64,000 bases of DNA from Deinococcus cellulosilyticus NBRC 106333 = KACC 11606 (GTDB taxonomy: Bacteria; Deinococcota; Deinococci; Deinococcales; Deinococcaceae), in assembly GCF_007990775.1 (NCBI RefSeq), contig NZ_BJXB01000014.1, positions 1 to 64,000 of the forward strand, written 5' to 3'. The position numbers and the translations under genes are program-made. The notes beneath the pieces are model-generated. The model saw nothing but the letters and a program-made list of their open reading frames with translations, searched no databases and was not told the origin of the DNA. Below are positions 8,694 through 16,700 of the stretch, piece after piece (the stretch's first letter is position 1; each line of letters begins with the position of its first letter).

Positions 8694-9263
8694 ATGGATC
8701 AGATCAAGAAAATCCTGGACATGGTCAAGCAGGGCCGCCTGAGCGCCGATGATTCCTTCAAACTGATCACTGCCCTGAGCCCTCGCCTGAAACTCAGCCC
8801 CGAAGAGTGGGAGCGTTACGTGGGACTGCTGCGCAACGAAGCCCTTGGGACTGCAGAAGTGGAAACCATTCTGATGGGCCGTGCAGGGGCAGGCTTCCCC
8901 GGTCAGGTTCCCGAGCCTCCCTTTCCTCCCAGGGCCCCCCGCATTGACACCACCATCGAAAGTGCCATCGAATCTGCCCTGAGTGGCATCCGCAAAGGAT
9001 TTGGAGCCGGACAGCCCAGAACCGCCACCACCCTCAAAGTCGAATTCGAGAGCGCCAGTGGGTCCACCGTCCGCACCAACGTTCCCCTCGCTCTGGCAGA
9101 CCACGCCCTCAAGCTGATTCCCAGAGAAGTGCTGGGCATGATCGGAGAAAAAGGCATCGACCCTGAAATCCTGCCCGACCTCCTGAAGAACAACCCTCCG
9201 GTGGGCCGCCTGATGGAATTCGAAGACGAAAGCGGAGCCCAGCTGCGCCTGACCATCGAATAG
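8694..9263 (+). CDS. SHOCT-like domain protein, operon partner of the DUF4097 protein
   Basis: 189 residues; starts 10 nt after the DUF4097 gene with AGGAG 7-8 nt before the ATG, which rejects the longer overlapping frame. The N-terminus (IKKILDMVKQGRLSADDSFKL) is another version of the short helical motif found in both neighbours. A Pro-rich linker (about residues 65-85) leads to a C-terminal domain (residues 115-189) with the pattern VRTNVPLALADHALKLIPRE ... ID...LL ... EDESGAQLRLTIE, which resembles the YvlB/SHOCT-like C-terminal module. Function unknown; likely acts with the DUF4097 and DUF2089 proteins. Confidence 0.75.
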   Translation: MDQIKKILDMVKQGRLSADDSFKLITALSPRLKLSPEEWERYVGLLRNEALGTAEVETILMGRAGAGFPGQVPEPPFPPRAPRIDTTIESAIESALSGIRKGFGAGQPRTATTLKVEFESASGSTVRTNVPLALADHALKLIPREVLGMIGEKGIDPEILPDLLKNNPPVGRLMEFEDESGAQLRLTIE

Positions 9264-9376
9264 GTTTTCAAGCCCTCCCAGACAGTGGGGTTCTGGACCC
9301 CCGGGCCCCACCTCCCACCAGACCAGAGTGCACCAGAACTGCACGGTCAGAGGGTCAGGAAAGTAAGCTAATAAGT

Positions 9377-9733
9377 ATGCTCAAACCGCTCCCCATTCCC
9401 TTCCCTGGAGTTCAGGAAAAGCCCATCGTCACCGAACTGACCTTTGTGCAGTCCGATGTCACGGTGAAGGGCCACTTCGAACTCAACGAGTTTGCCACCC
9501 TCAACCCTGACAGCCTGGAATTCCTGCGGCTGTACATCAAGGTCAGGGGCAACCTCAAAGAAGTGGAACGCATTCTCGGCATCTCGTATCCCACCGTGCG
9601 GGCCAGATTTGAAGCCATGCTCAGAGACCTTGGATACGAACCTGTAGAGCCCGATCCCAGTGAACTGGCACTCGACCTGCTGGAACGCGGAGAGATCACC
9701 CCTGAGGAAGCCCTGCGCAGATTGAAGAAGTGA
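9377..9733 (+). CDS. DUF2089-family small DNA-binding-like protein
   Basis: 118 residues. The central part (FATLNPDSLEFLRLYIKVRG then NLKEVERILGISYPTVRARF) is a DUF2089 region ending in a recognisable helix-turn-helix of sigma-region-4 appearance. The C-terminus (ALDLLERGEITPEEALRRL) repeats the SHOCT-like motif of the two preceding genes. The usual DUF2089 N-terminal zinc-ribbon cysteines are absent. A leaderless arrangement is likely: TAAGCT (9364-9369) lies 7 nt before the ATG. It probably regulates the preceding DUF4097/SHOCT genes, by inference from context. Confidence 0.8.
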   Translation: MLKPLPIPFPGVQEKPIVTELTFVQSDVTVKGHFELNEFATLNPDSLEFLRLYIKVRGNLKEVERILGISYPTVRARFEAMLRDLGYEPVEPDPSELALDLLERGEITPEEALRRLKK

Positions 9734-9960
9734 TGCACGGGGGCTTCCAGAAAGAGAAGCCCACCATGGATCACCAGCACCAGTACCTTGCCCTCCAGTC
9801 CGCCCAGCAGAAACTTCAGGAACTTCACCAGCAGGCCGAAATTGCACGCGCCCTGACCTCACAGAGACCCCGATGGTTGCGCAACTTTGCTCGATCTCTG
9901 GTCCGGCTTGCCCGCCAGATGGACGCTGAAACCGTCACCCTGGAGGCCGCAAGTCGATGA
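9733..9960 (+). CDS. Small basic helical protein of unknown function
   Basis: 75 residues if started at the ATG that overlaps the DUF2089 stop by one base (TGATG), which implies translational coupling; an alternative ATG is at 9766. The protein is Gln/Ala-rich and helical (LALQSAQQKLQELHQQAEIA), then has an Arg/Trp-rich stretch (RPRWLRNFARSLVRLARQ) that could touch nucleic acid or membrane. Not recognised. A strong terminator follows at 10010. Confidence 0.55.
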   Translation: MHGGFQKEKPTMDHQHQYLALQSAQQKLQELHQQAEIARALTSQRPRWLRNFARSLVRLARQMDAETVTLEAASR

Positions 9961-10009
9961 CCGAGGCCAGGGGACCACCTCTGGAAAGCTGTACCACACA
10001 TCCTGCATG

Positions 10010-10037
10010 ATCCCTTCTGGAAACAGAAGGGATTTTT
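10010..10037 (+). terminator. Intrinsic terminator of the DUF2089 operon
   Basis: ATCCCTTCTG (10010-10019), a GAAA tetraloop, CAGAAGGGAT (10024-10033), then T's. A perfect 10-bp stem. Confidence 0.9.
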
Positions 10038-10046
10038 CCTTTGCTC

Positions 10047-10074
10047 TTGAAAGCCAGGACCCATCCCTTATGAT
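10047..10074 (+). promoter_or_regulatory. Leaderless promoter of the GNAT gene
   Basis: TTGAAA (10047-10052), 16-bp spacer, TATGAT (10069-10074), six nt, then the ATG at 10081. One of the clearest leaderless promoters in the window. Confidence 0.75.
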
Positions 10075-10080
10075 TCGGAT

Positions 10081-10566
10081 ATGCAAAAGACCATCACTTA
10101 TCTGGAAATGAAAAGCCCTGATCAATTGAAACCGAAACACCACCCGGAACATGTTCTGGAGGTGCGGGTCTGCAAACACCAGGATTACCGTCTGAACCGC
10201 TTCTTTTATCAATGGATTGGCAGTGCATACCGCTGGACCGACCGCCTGCCCTGGTCCGATGAGAAATGGCAGGAGATGTGCGAACAACCCGGAGTGCACC
10301 TTGCCATTGTGTATCTGGACCACACGCCCATCGGCTATGCAGAGCTGTGGGAACATCCGCAGGAATGTGAAATCAAATTCTTTGGTCTGGCAGACCGTTA
10401 CATTGGCCGTGGCCTGGGTGGGCCTGCCCTGACCCGGGTGATTGAAGCGGCCTGGAGCCTGGGGGCACACAGGGTTTTCCTGAACACCTGCGACTGGGAT
10501 CACCCGAATGCCCTTAAGAACTATCTCGCACGGGGATTCCAGGTATACCATGAGGAAACCGTTTGA
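10081..10566 (+). CDS. GNAT-family N-acetyltransferase
   Basis: 161 residues. The GNAT acetyl-CoA loop is seen as YIGRGLGGPALTRVIEAAW, preceded by the central strand AIVYLDHTPIGYAELWE and followed by HRVFLNTCDWDHPNALKNYL, the alpha4 region near the C-terminus. The motif order is that of GNAT enzymes related to aminoglycoside 6'-acetyltransferase-like proteins, but the acceptor substrate cannot be told. Followed 15 nt later by the HRDC gene. Confidence 0.88.
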   Translation: MQKTITYLEMKSPDQLKPKHHPEHVLEVRVCKHQDYRLNRFFYQWIGSAYRWTDRLPWSDEKWQEMCEQPGVHLAIVYLDHTPIGYAELWEHPQECEIKFFGLADRYIGRGLGGPALTRVIEAAWSLGAHRVFLNTCDWDHPNALKNYLARGFQVYHEETV

Positions 10567-10581
10567 GGTACTGTGCCTGAC

Positions 10582-11052
10582 ATGGACAGCAAAGAAGCCC
10601 TGCGCATCTTACAATTGCTCGCCGATGGCGTGGACCCCCACTCTGGTGAAGTGTTTGAAGACACCAGTCCCTACCAGCACCCCCAGGTGGTGCGTGCCCT
10701 GTTTCATGCTGGGCGCGCTCTGGAAACCCAGTCAGGCATGACAGCGGAACCTGCAACCAGACCTTCAAGAACCGAAAAAGCAGAGAAGCCCGAGAAACCT
10801 GAACCCCGGGAACTCAACCTTTCTGAACTGTCTCCCGAAGAACGGGAACGCTTCGAGAAACTGCGCACCTGGCGGGCCGAGCGGGCCAGACAGCTGAACA
10901 TGCCGCAGTATGTGATTGCCCACAACCGCCACCTTTTCGAGATGGCACAATTGAAAGACCTCTCCTACGCCAGCCTGTCTGCCATCAAAGGCTTTGGGGG
11001 CATCAAGGCCGAAAAGTACGCAGAGGAGATCCAGCGCATTCTGGAGGAATAA
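10582..11052 (+). CDS. HRDC-domain protein
   Basis: 156 residues. The C-terminal 80 residues form an HRDC domain (FEKLRTWRAERARQLNMPQY, VIAHNRHLFEMAQL, LSAIKGFGGIKAEKYAEEI), a nucleic-acid-binding helical bundle otherwise found at the end of RecQ helicases and RNase D. The N-terminal 60 residues (EALRILQLLADGVDPHSGEV) occur as a short module in Deinococcus-type helicases or hypothetical proteins. No helicase domain is present, so this is a stand-alone HRDC protein. The start is ambiguous: GTG at 10573 is too close to GAGGT, while ATG at 10582 lies 7 nt after TACTGT. It overlaps the expression unit of the DUF2721 gene, which starts 1 nt after the stop. Confidence 0.82.
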   Translation: MDSKEALRILQLLADGVDPHSGEVFEDTSPYQHPQVVRALFHAGRALETQSGMTAEPATRPSRTEKAEKPEKPEPRELNLSELSPEERERFEKLRTWRAERARQLNMPQYVIAHNRHLFEMAQLKDLSYASLSAIKGFGGIKAEKYAEEIQRILEE

Positions 11053-11053
11053 T

Positions 11054-11524
11054 TTGCTGCAAATCACCACTGCTGCCGAGGTTCTGGGTGCCATGATCAC
11101 CCCGGCAGTGCTGATTTCCGCCTGCGGTACCCTGGTGATGTCCACCTCCAACCGCATGGTGCGCATCATCGATAGGGTCCGGGCGGTCAGCAAGGAAGTG
11201 GAGAAAATGCGGCAGGAGGGTGTTTCTGACACTCGCCTTGAGCTCCTGGTCGAGCAAGTCCCCACCCTCTCCAGACGGTTGATCCTGATGCGAACGGCCC
11301 TCAGCGCCCTTTATTTTGCCATTGGTCTGCTGGTCCTCACCAGCATCATGGTCGGGTTTGTGCAGCTCTTCCACTGGGAATTCGGAAATCTTCTTGGCAT
11401 TGCCTGTGGTCTGCTGGGCACGAGTTCTTTGCTGTACGCCAGTGCCCTGCTGGTCCGGGAGGCCAACATTGCTGTGGCCTCCACCTTCAAGGAAATTGAC
11501 CATCTGGAACGGTCGATCAGATAG
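11054..11524 (+). CDS. DUF2721-family membrane protein
   Basis: 156 residues starting at TTG (11054), 5 nt downstream of GGAGGAA that lies inside the end of the HRDC gene; the longer reading frame upstream overlaps that gene and was rejected. Conserved family start (TAAEVLGAMITPAVLISACG, then STSNRMVRIIDRVRA), with a cytoplasmic charged helix and two further membrane segments (about residues 80-135). Function unknown. Translational coupling to the HRDC gene is likely. Confidence 0.82.
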   Translation: MLQITTAAEVLGAMITPAVLISACGTLVMSTSNRMVRIIDRVRAVSKEVEKMRQEGVSDTRLELLVEQVPTLSRRLILMRTALSALYFAIGLLVLTSIMVGFVQLFHWEFGNLLGIACGLLGTSSLLYASALLVREANIAVASTFKEIDHLERSIR

Positions 11525-11561
11525 CTGGCAGATCTTTCATCTTTTCATGGCAGCATGAGGC

Positions 11562-12434
11562 ATGATGTTCAGACGCCTGATCTCAAGTTTTCTGGTGCTC
11601 ACAACAGCAGGACTGTTTCAACAGGGACATGCCCAGAGCACGGTGCTCGCTGCTGGAGACATTGGCATGTGCAATTTGCAGGCCCCCTACTGGACGGGCA
11701 ATCTGATTCGCCAGGAGTTGCAGAAAACACCAGATGCGCGGGTGCTGGCCCTCGGGGATCTGGCTTACACCGTGGGCAGCAGGACAGATTTTGCATCCTG
11801 TTTTGATCCCGCGTGGGGCAGTTTCAAAAGCAGCATCCATCCTGCTCCAGGCAACCATGAGTACGAAACCCCTGGTGCAGCAGGTTATTTTGAATACTTC
11901 GGGGACCGGGCAGGGAAGGGGTATTACCGTTTCGATCTGGGCCAGTGGCGGGTCTTCTCCCTCAACTCCAACCTGAAAGGGGAGGCCATGCAGGAGCAGT
12001 TGAACTGGCTCAGGTCCGATCTGAATGCTTTTAGAGGTCAATGCATCCTGGCCTACTGGCACCATCCTCTGGTGTCTTCGGGGTACCACGGCAACAACAG
12101 CATCATGCAACCCGCCTGGAACCTCCTGCAGGAGCATCATGCCGATCTGGTGCTGGTCGGCCACGACCACCACTACGAGCGTTTTGCACAGCTGAACAGC
12201 TCAGGGGCTCCAGATGCAAAAGGCATCCGTCAGATCATCGTGGGCACAGGAGGGGCAGTCCTTTACCGGACGCTTTTCATCAAGTCGGGCAGCGAGAAGC
12301 ATGTGAACACCCAGTTTGGGGTTCTCAAATTGAATTTGAAGGACAGCAGTTACACCTGGGAATTCCTGAATGCCAATCCCAGACGTCTGGGCACTGTGCT
12401 GGATTCAGGGTCCACGGATTGCCACGCAAAATAG
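11562..12434 (+). CDS. Secreted calcineurin-like metallophosphoesterase (purple acid phosphatase-like)
   Basis: 290 residues with a signal peptide (about residues 1-25, cleavage near GHAQS). Metal-site motifs are in the canonical order: GDIG (27-35), GDLAY, GNHEY, WHHP, and GHDHHYER near residue 205. This is the arrangement of purple acid phosphatase-type phosphoesterases. It probably hydrolyses phosphate monoesters outside the membrane. A GAGG precedes the start. It ends at a bidirectional terminator facing the threonine aldolase gene. Confidence 0.9.
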   Translation: MMFRRLISSFLVLTTAGLFQQGHAQSTVLAAGDIGMCNLQAPYWTGNLIRQELQKTPDARVLALGDLAYTVGSRTDFASCFDPAWGSFKSSIHPAPGNHEYETPGAAGYFEYFGDRAGKGYYRFDLGQWRVFSLNSNLKGEAMQEQLNWLRSDLNAFRGQCILAYWHHPLVSSGYHGNNSIMQPAWNLLQEHHADLVLVGHDHHYERFAQLNSSGAPDAKGIRQIIVGTGGAVLYRTLFIKSGSEKHVNTQFGVLKLNLKDSSYTWEFLNANPRRLGTVLDSGSTDCHAK

Positions 12435-12471
12435 GGCGAGTCAGCATGTCCCCCTGTTGCAACCCCACACA

Positions 12472-12499
12472 AAAAAGCTCAGGCATCCCTGAGCTTTTT
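12472..12499. terminator. Bidirectional terminator between convergent genes
   Basis: AGCTCAGG (12476-12483), CATC loop, CCTGAGCT (12488-12495), with A's on the left and T's on the right, so it can end both the phosphoesterase (+) and threonine aldolase (-) transcripts. Confidence 0.85.
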
Positions 12500-12522
12500 G
12501 TTTTGCTGACCTCTGACCATTC

Positions 12523-13518
12523 TTACAGGCTGGCGATGGTGTGCTCCAGCATCTCCTGGGTGATCTGGTGGTGCAGCACGAAACGCAGGCTGTCGGCATA
12601 GACCGCGTTCACCAGAATCCCTTTGCTTTTCAGGTCTTCGGCTTTCTGGAAGGCATCTGGAACCTGCACGTAAATGATGTTGGTCTGCACTGCAGCATGG
12701 TCCACCCCATAGCCTGCATTGCTGAGGGCTTCTGCGAGGGTGCGGGTTTTTCGGTGATCCTCTGCCAGTCGGGCAGGACCGTCTTTCAGGGCAAGTCTGG
12801 CTGCTGCAGCCAGAACCCCTGCCTGCCGCATGCCTCCCCCCATCATCTTGCGGTAACGGTGGGCCTCTTTGATCAGGGCTTCAGAGCCGACCAGAACGCT
12901 TCCGACAGGCGCTCCAAGGCCTTTGCTCAGGCACAGACTGACCGAGTCAAAGTGCTGCGTGATCTCTTTGACATCCACACCCAGAGCCACAGCGGCGTTC
13001 ATCAGGCGTGCGCCGTCCATGTGCATGGGGAGCCCTTCAGACAGGCTCACTTCACGGACGCCTTTCAAAACATCCAGAGGCACGATGGTTCCTCCGGCGA
13101 TGTTGTGGGTGTTCTCAATGGAGATCAGGCCTGTGGGGCTTTTGTGGATGCTGCGCCCGATGGCCTTGCGAATGTCCTCTGGATCAGGAACACCGAGGGG
13201 AGCAGGCACGAAACGGGGCACCACCCCAGAGAAGGTCGCCATCATTCCGAGTTCGTACTCGTAAATGTGTGCTCCTTGCTGGGTGATGACCTCCTGCCCA
13301 CGTTTTGTGTGGACGGCAATGGCCACCTGATTGGTCATGGTGCCCGAAGGCATGTACAGGGCTGCCTCAAAGCCAAGGGCCTGTGCAGCTTCTTCCTGGA
13401 GCAGGTTCACGGTGGGGTCTTCACCATAAACATCGTCTCCAACAGGAGCAGTGGCCATGGCTTCAATCATCTCTGGGGTGGGGCGGGTGACGGTATCAGA
13501 GCGCAGATCTACAAGCAT
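12523..13518 (-). CDS. ltaE: Low-specificity L-threonine aldolase
   Basis: 331 residues. PLP enzyme splitting threonine or allo-threonine to glycine and acetaldehyde. Signatures: DLRSDTVTRPTPEM at the N-terminus, GDDVYGEDPTVN, MPSGTMTNQVA, HMDGARLMNA, and SLCLSKGLGAPVGS containing the PLP-binding Lys. Full length for the family. The start at 13518 is supported by a near-ideal leaderless promoter; the longer reading would place coding sequence over that promoter. Confidence 0.95.
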   Translation of the reverse strand: MLVDLRSDTVTRPTPEMIEAMATAPVGDDVYGEDPTVNLLQEEAAQALGFEAALYMPSGTMTNQVAIAVHTKRGQEVITQQGAHIYEYELGMMATFSGVVPRFVPAPLGVPDPEDIRKAIGRSIHKSPTGLISIENTHNIAGGTIVPLDVLKGVREVSLSEGLPMHMDGARLMNAAVALGVDVKEITQHFDSVSLCLSKGLGAPVGSVLVGSEALIKEAHRYRKMMGGGMRQAGVLAAAARLALKDGPARLAEDHRKTRTLAEALSNAGYGVDHAAVQTNIIYVQVPDAFQKAEDLKSKGILVNAVYADSLRFVLHHQITQEMLEHTIASL

Positions 13519-13523
13519 GGGCC

Positions 13524-13551
13524 ATCTTAACCTGTCTGGCCCAGACTGCAA
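13524..13551 (-). promoter_or_regulatory. Leaderless promoter of ltaE
   Basis: Minus strand: TTGCAG (13546-13551), 16-bp spacer, TAAGAT (13524-13529), 5 nt, ATG at 13518. Confidence 0.7.
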
Positions 13552-13574
13552 GTGGCTATTTTGCGTAGTGCTGG

Positions 13575-14228
13575 TCAGACTTCAGGTTGGTTTTGCATCC
13601 GTTTCAGGAAAGCTTCCTGACTTCGAAGGGTTTCATCAAACTGGCCCAGGCGTACCAGGGCCACAAACATGGCTGCACATCTGGCCTGACAGGCAGCAGA
13701 TTTCTCTGGATTGAAGGCAATGTCTGTAAATCCATCAAAATCCAGCAATTGCTGCTGCAGCTCTGGATGCTGCTTTAATGCATCCAGATACAGCCAGTCA
13801 TAAAAGGCCGTTGTGGGTGTGGCGGGCCAGCGTGTTCCCTGAAACTCAAAAGCGATGATCCGGCCAGAGGTTCTCAGGCGTTCATCCTGTCTGGCTTCTC
13901 TGCTGCTTGTTTGATAGAGATCTGTATAAGGGCCACCCTGCTCAAAAACCTTGCTGCCCTGATAGGCGCATTCCACAGACATCTGCTGGCCTGCCTGATC
14001 TTTCAGCATCAGGTGAAAGGCACTCAGGTTGTTGCCCAGAGGGGTGCTGGATTTCGAGGAGATCTCCAGCAGGTTTTCAAGGCCGTGCTGATTTGCGCTG
14101 TGGTGCAGCTCTGCAATGGACTTCTGGGCCTGTGAGCGGGAAAGCCCTGGATGCCATTTGAATTCCACTTCCAGTTCACGCACAAAAGGTGGTTTTTTGT
14201 CAGGTGCAAAAACAGGACGCTTTGCCAT
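13575..14228 (-). CDS. DarT1-associated NADAR-like antitoxin protein, orphan
   Basis: 217 residues. From memory of the family, the start (MAKRPVFAPDKKPP), LLEISSKSSTPLGNNLSAFH, the YQGSKVFEQGGPYTDLY core, FYDWLYLDAL and DGFTDIAFNPEKSAACQARC match the NADAR proteins paired with DarT1 toxins. Those remove ADP-ribose from guanine-type DNA adducts made by the toxin. No DarT-like (DUF4433) gene lies beside it: the neighbours are threonine aldolase and a darcynin protein. The start at 14228 is preceded by TATGCT six nt upstream. Function here could be repair of ADP-ribosylated nucleic acid, or a relic antitoxin. Confidence 0.75.
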   Translation of the reverse strand: MAKRPVFAPDKKPPFVRELEVEFKWHPGLSRSQAQKSIAELHHSANQHGLENLLEISSKSSTPLGNNLSAFHLMLKDQAGQQMSVECAYQGSKVFEQGGPYTDLYQTSSREARQDERLRTSGRIIAFEFQGTRWPATPTTAFYDWLYLDALKQHPELQQQLLDFDGFTDIAFNPEKSAACQARCAAMFVALVRLGQFDETLRSQEAFLKRMQNQPEV

Positions 14229-14279
14229 GCAAATAGCATATCCCAAAGGGCTGGTGTGTGGCGGGCCAGTGGCCTATCC

Positions 14280-14612
14280 CTACGGCATGGCACCATATTT
14301 CTCCTCATACCGCTGATACCCATCCTGCAGCCCGATGATGATGTCTTTGACCTCCAGATACGGAACGGTGAACATCTCGGTGTCTCTCAGGGCCTCCATC
14401 AGGTGGTAATAGGCCTGCAGGTCAGGGGTCCTGAGGATCAGGAAGTCAGAGCAACTTGCCGAGAAGGCCTCTGCATCAAAGGCCTGCACTTCCACGCTGG
14501 CATGTATTGCAAAGATGGGCTCCAGAACCCTTTCCCGAAAGGCGGTGCGTTCCTGGCGGGTCAATCTGAGCCAGGCGGGGGTCACAGTGAACAGAAACAG
14601 GATGGTGTACAT
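14280..14612 (-). CDS. Darcynin-family protein
   Basis: 110 residues. Pattern of the darcynin family: TVTPAWLRLTRQERTAF, VQAFDAEAFSASCSDFLIL, LQAYYHLMEALRDTEMFTVP, and DIIIGLQDGYQRYEEKY at the end. The family has no known function; it has a dimeric ferredoxin-like appearance similar to small monooxygenase/EthD folds (inference). ATGAGGT precedes the start. It is divergent from the winged-helix regulator 29 nt away, so that regulator probably controls it. Confidence 0.75.
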   Translation of the reverse strand: MYTILFLFTVTPAWLRLTRQERTAFRERVLEPIFAIHASVEVQAFDAEAFSASCSDFLILRTPDLQAYYHLMEALRDTEMFTVPYLEVKDIIIGLQDGYQRYEEKYGAMP

Positions 14613-14641
14613 GACCTCATGCTGGAGTTAACATGTGACGA

Positions 14642-15262
14642 ATGCAAGACCATTTTCGTCAGCACCTGATCCTGAAGGCTGCGGCGCAGCTTGCTGAGTG
14701 CCTGAATCCACAACGGCTCGGCTGGCTTCTGTTGTTTCTGGGGAAACCGCGTTCTCTGCAGGACGCTGCCCGTGAAGCTGGCGTGCCCAGAACCACACTG
14801 GGGTATCACGTCCAGCGTTGGGTTCAGATGGACATGCTGCAAGTGAACAGCCTGCAGAAAACAAAAAAGTACTGTGCTGCCATGGAGAGCGTCTACCTCT
14901 CCTTTGAAGGCCTGGAGCCGGAGGCCCTGCACAGCATCCTGTTGCAGTGGAGCCAGATCTGGCAGGAAAAAATTCTCAGGGCTGGTCTGGAGGCCAGAGG
15001 TTCGCTTCCAGGGGTGCTGTTCTACCGATCTGAACAACAGCTCCATGCTGATTTTGCCGCGGATCAACATGCTTCGATCCATCCCGCAGGCAGAGATGCA
15101 CCTGCAGTCCTGCTGCCTTCATGGGTCAGTGAATTTCACCTCTCCTATGAAGACGCAAGGGAGCTGCAAAAAGACCTGCTTGCACTCCGGGAAAAGTATG
15201 CAGGCAGGTCTGGTCAGCGGCATCTGTTGCAGGTGGCTCTTGCCCCGATGCTCAGGGATTGA
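14642..15262 (+). CDS. Winged-helix transcriptional regulator, divergent from darcynin gene
   Basis: 206 residues. Residues 15-75 form an ArsR-like winged helix (LNPQRLGWLLLFLGKPRSLQ, DAAREAGVPRTTLGYHVQRW). The C-terminal half (residues 80-200) is a helical domain like that of ArsR-type regulators with a long effector region (SWVSEFHLSYEDARELQKDL). TAACAT (14629-14634) lies 7 nt before the ATG, so it is probably leaderless. Its 3' end overlaps the convergent S41 protease gene by 11 bp. The ligand is unknown. Confidence 0.75.
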   Translation: MQDHFRQHLILKAAAQLAECLNPQRLGWLLLFLGKPRSLQDAAREAGVPRTTLGYHVQRWVQMDMLQVNSLQKTKKYCAAMESVYLSFEGLEPEALHSILLQWSQIWQEKILRAGLEARGSLPGVLFYRSEQQLHADFAADQHASIHPAGRDAPAVLLPSWVSEFHLSYEDARELQKDLLALREKYAGRSGQRHLLQVALAPMLRD

Positions 15263-16532
15263 AGAGGGCCAGAGCAGCTTTCATCTGCAGGTCTTCGGTG
15301 AGGGTGTTTTCCACCACCTGATCGGGGGTGATGTTTCTGGGGTACAGCTGGAAGTTCTCGTCCAGTGAGCGGATCATGGTGACCTGCAGGGCGTAGCGGT
15401 TGGTGAGGCCATACGTCTGGGTGCTGGTGTTCAGGAGGCCATAGGTGGGAACGCCAATCACGGTTGCCTTGCCGTTGCGTTGCAACTGATAGGCAAACCA
15501 TTCCCCACAGGATGCCGTTTCATGGTTGACCAGCACGGCCACGTTGTTGCTGGTGGCTTCCCAGAAACTGGGCGTGTTCACAGAGGCCCGGACCATGGGG
15601 ATCACCAGTCCAGAGACCACTTTGGAGCGGTCCAGGGTGAAGACTTTCCCGTTTTCCACCCGCATGTACCCTGCCGTGAATTTGGCGTCCTGATAGACCT
15701 TGATCTGCTTCACAAAGGCAGAGGAGGAAGCTGCGCACTCATCAACAAGACCCCCTGAGTTGTACCGCAGGTCCAGAACGAGTTTCTGAATGCCTTTTGT
15801 TTGCAGTTCCCTGAGGGCCCTGTGCAGGCTTTCACTGATGGGAAGCTGCACCAGACTGGTTCTGCCTCCACGGTTTTCGGCATAGAAGGTGGGAATCTGG
15901 ATGATGGCGACATCCCCCTCAACCTTGTACATGGCCCTCTGCCAGTAATCGTCCTGGTAGTCGTTGTTGTTCAGATGGATCTGCAGCTCTTTGCCCTGCC
16001 TCTGGACCAGCAGGGCGGTTCTTCCTTTGAAGTTCAGGTCAGATTCGGATTGCACCTCAGCGAGGCTCTTTCCACCTGCACTGAGGAGTTGATCTCCGGG
16101 CTGTAGACCACTGCGGTCTGCAGAGCTGCCATACATCACGAACTGCACGTACCAGTGACCTGCTTCTCTTTTGAGGTACACCCCGAGTTCATTTTCCAGG
16201 GCGTACTGGGCCTGCTCCTGGGGTTCATAGACCACGAAGTTGCGAATGGAACTGAGATCGGTGTGGGCATCGCCGAGTTCTTTCAGCAGGTTTCGAATCT
16301 GGGCCTCGGCGTCTCTGGACTGGCACTTCTGCTCTTCCTCGCAGGCATTTTCCACCTGATCGCGGTAACGGCTGAGCAGGTCAGGAAGCAGGTCCTTCTG
16401 TTCGCCGTAATAACTCACCATCATGGCCTGAAAGGTGTTGAACAGTCTGGCCGCATTGCTTCCCGGATACCTCTGGGCCTGCGAGGTAGCCGACCATAAG
16501 ACAACAATGAGCAGCCAGAACATATGTTTCAT
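15252..16532 (-). CDS. S41-like peptidase with PDZ domain, secreted
   Basis: 426 residues with a signal peptide (MKHMFWLLIVVLWSATSQAQ). An N-terminal helical region is followed by a PDZ-like segment (about residues 130-210, GSSADRSGLQPGDQLLSAGG) and an S41 core with LVLDLRYNSGG and NHETASCGEWFAYQL, in which the Ser is the predicted nucleophile. The Lys usually found about 25 residues later in the CtpA motif (GKG) is replaced (VPTYGLLNTS), as in S41 members that use another dyad. It probably degrades periplasmic protein. The start at 16532 is six nt after CATACT. Confidence 0.85.
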   Translation of the reverse strand: MKHMFWLLIVVLWSATSQAQRYPGSNAARLFNTFQAMMVSYYGEQKDLLPDLLSRYRDQVENACEEEQKCQSRDAEAQIRNLLKELGDAHTDLSSIRNFVVYEPQEQAQYALENELGVYLKREAGHWYVQFVMYGSSADRSGLQPGDQLLSAGGKSLAEVQSESDLNFKGRTALLVQRQGKELQIHLNNNDYQDDYWQRAMYKVEGDVAIIQIPTFYAENRGGRTSLVQLPISESLHRALRELQTKGIQKLVLDLRYNSGGLVDECAASSSAFVKQIKVYQDAKFTAGYMRVENGKVFTLDRSKVVSGLVIPMVRASVNTPSFWEATSNNVAVLVNHETASCGEWFAYQLQRNGKATVIGVPTYGLLNTSTQTYGLTNRYALQVTMIRSLDENFQLYPRNITPDQVVENTLTEDLQMKAALALFNP

Positions 16533-16700
16533 ACGGCAAGTATGGCACCGTCCTGTTTGGAGGATTGTGCCATACATTGACAAGAAGCATCAGATTGACA
16601 TCAGAAAGCCAGTCCTGATTACTGTTTTTGCAAGAAAAAGAATCAATGCATCAATTTTATTTCCTGTAAATGTTCTTTTAATAACTTTCTGTCAAAAACT

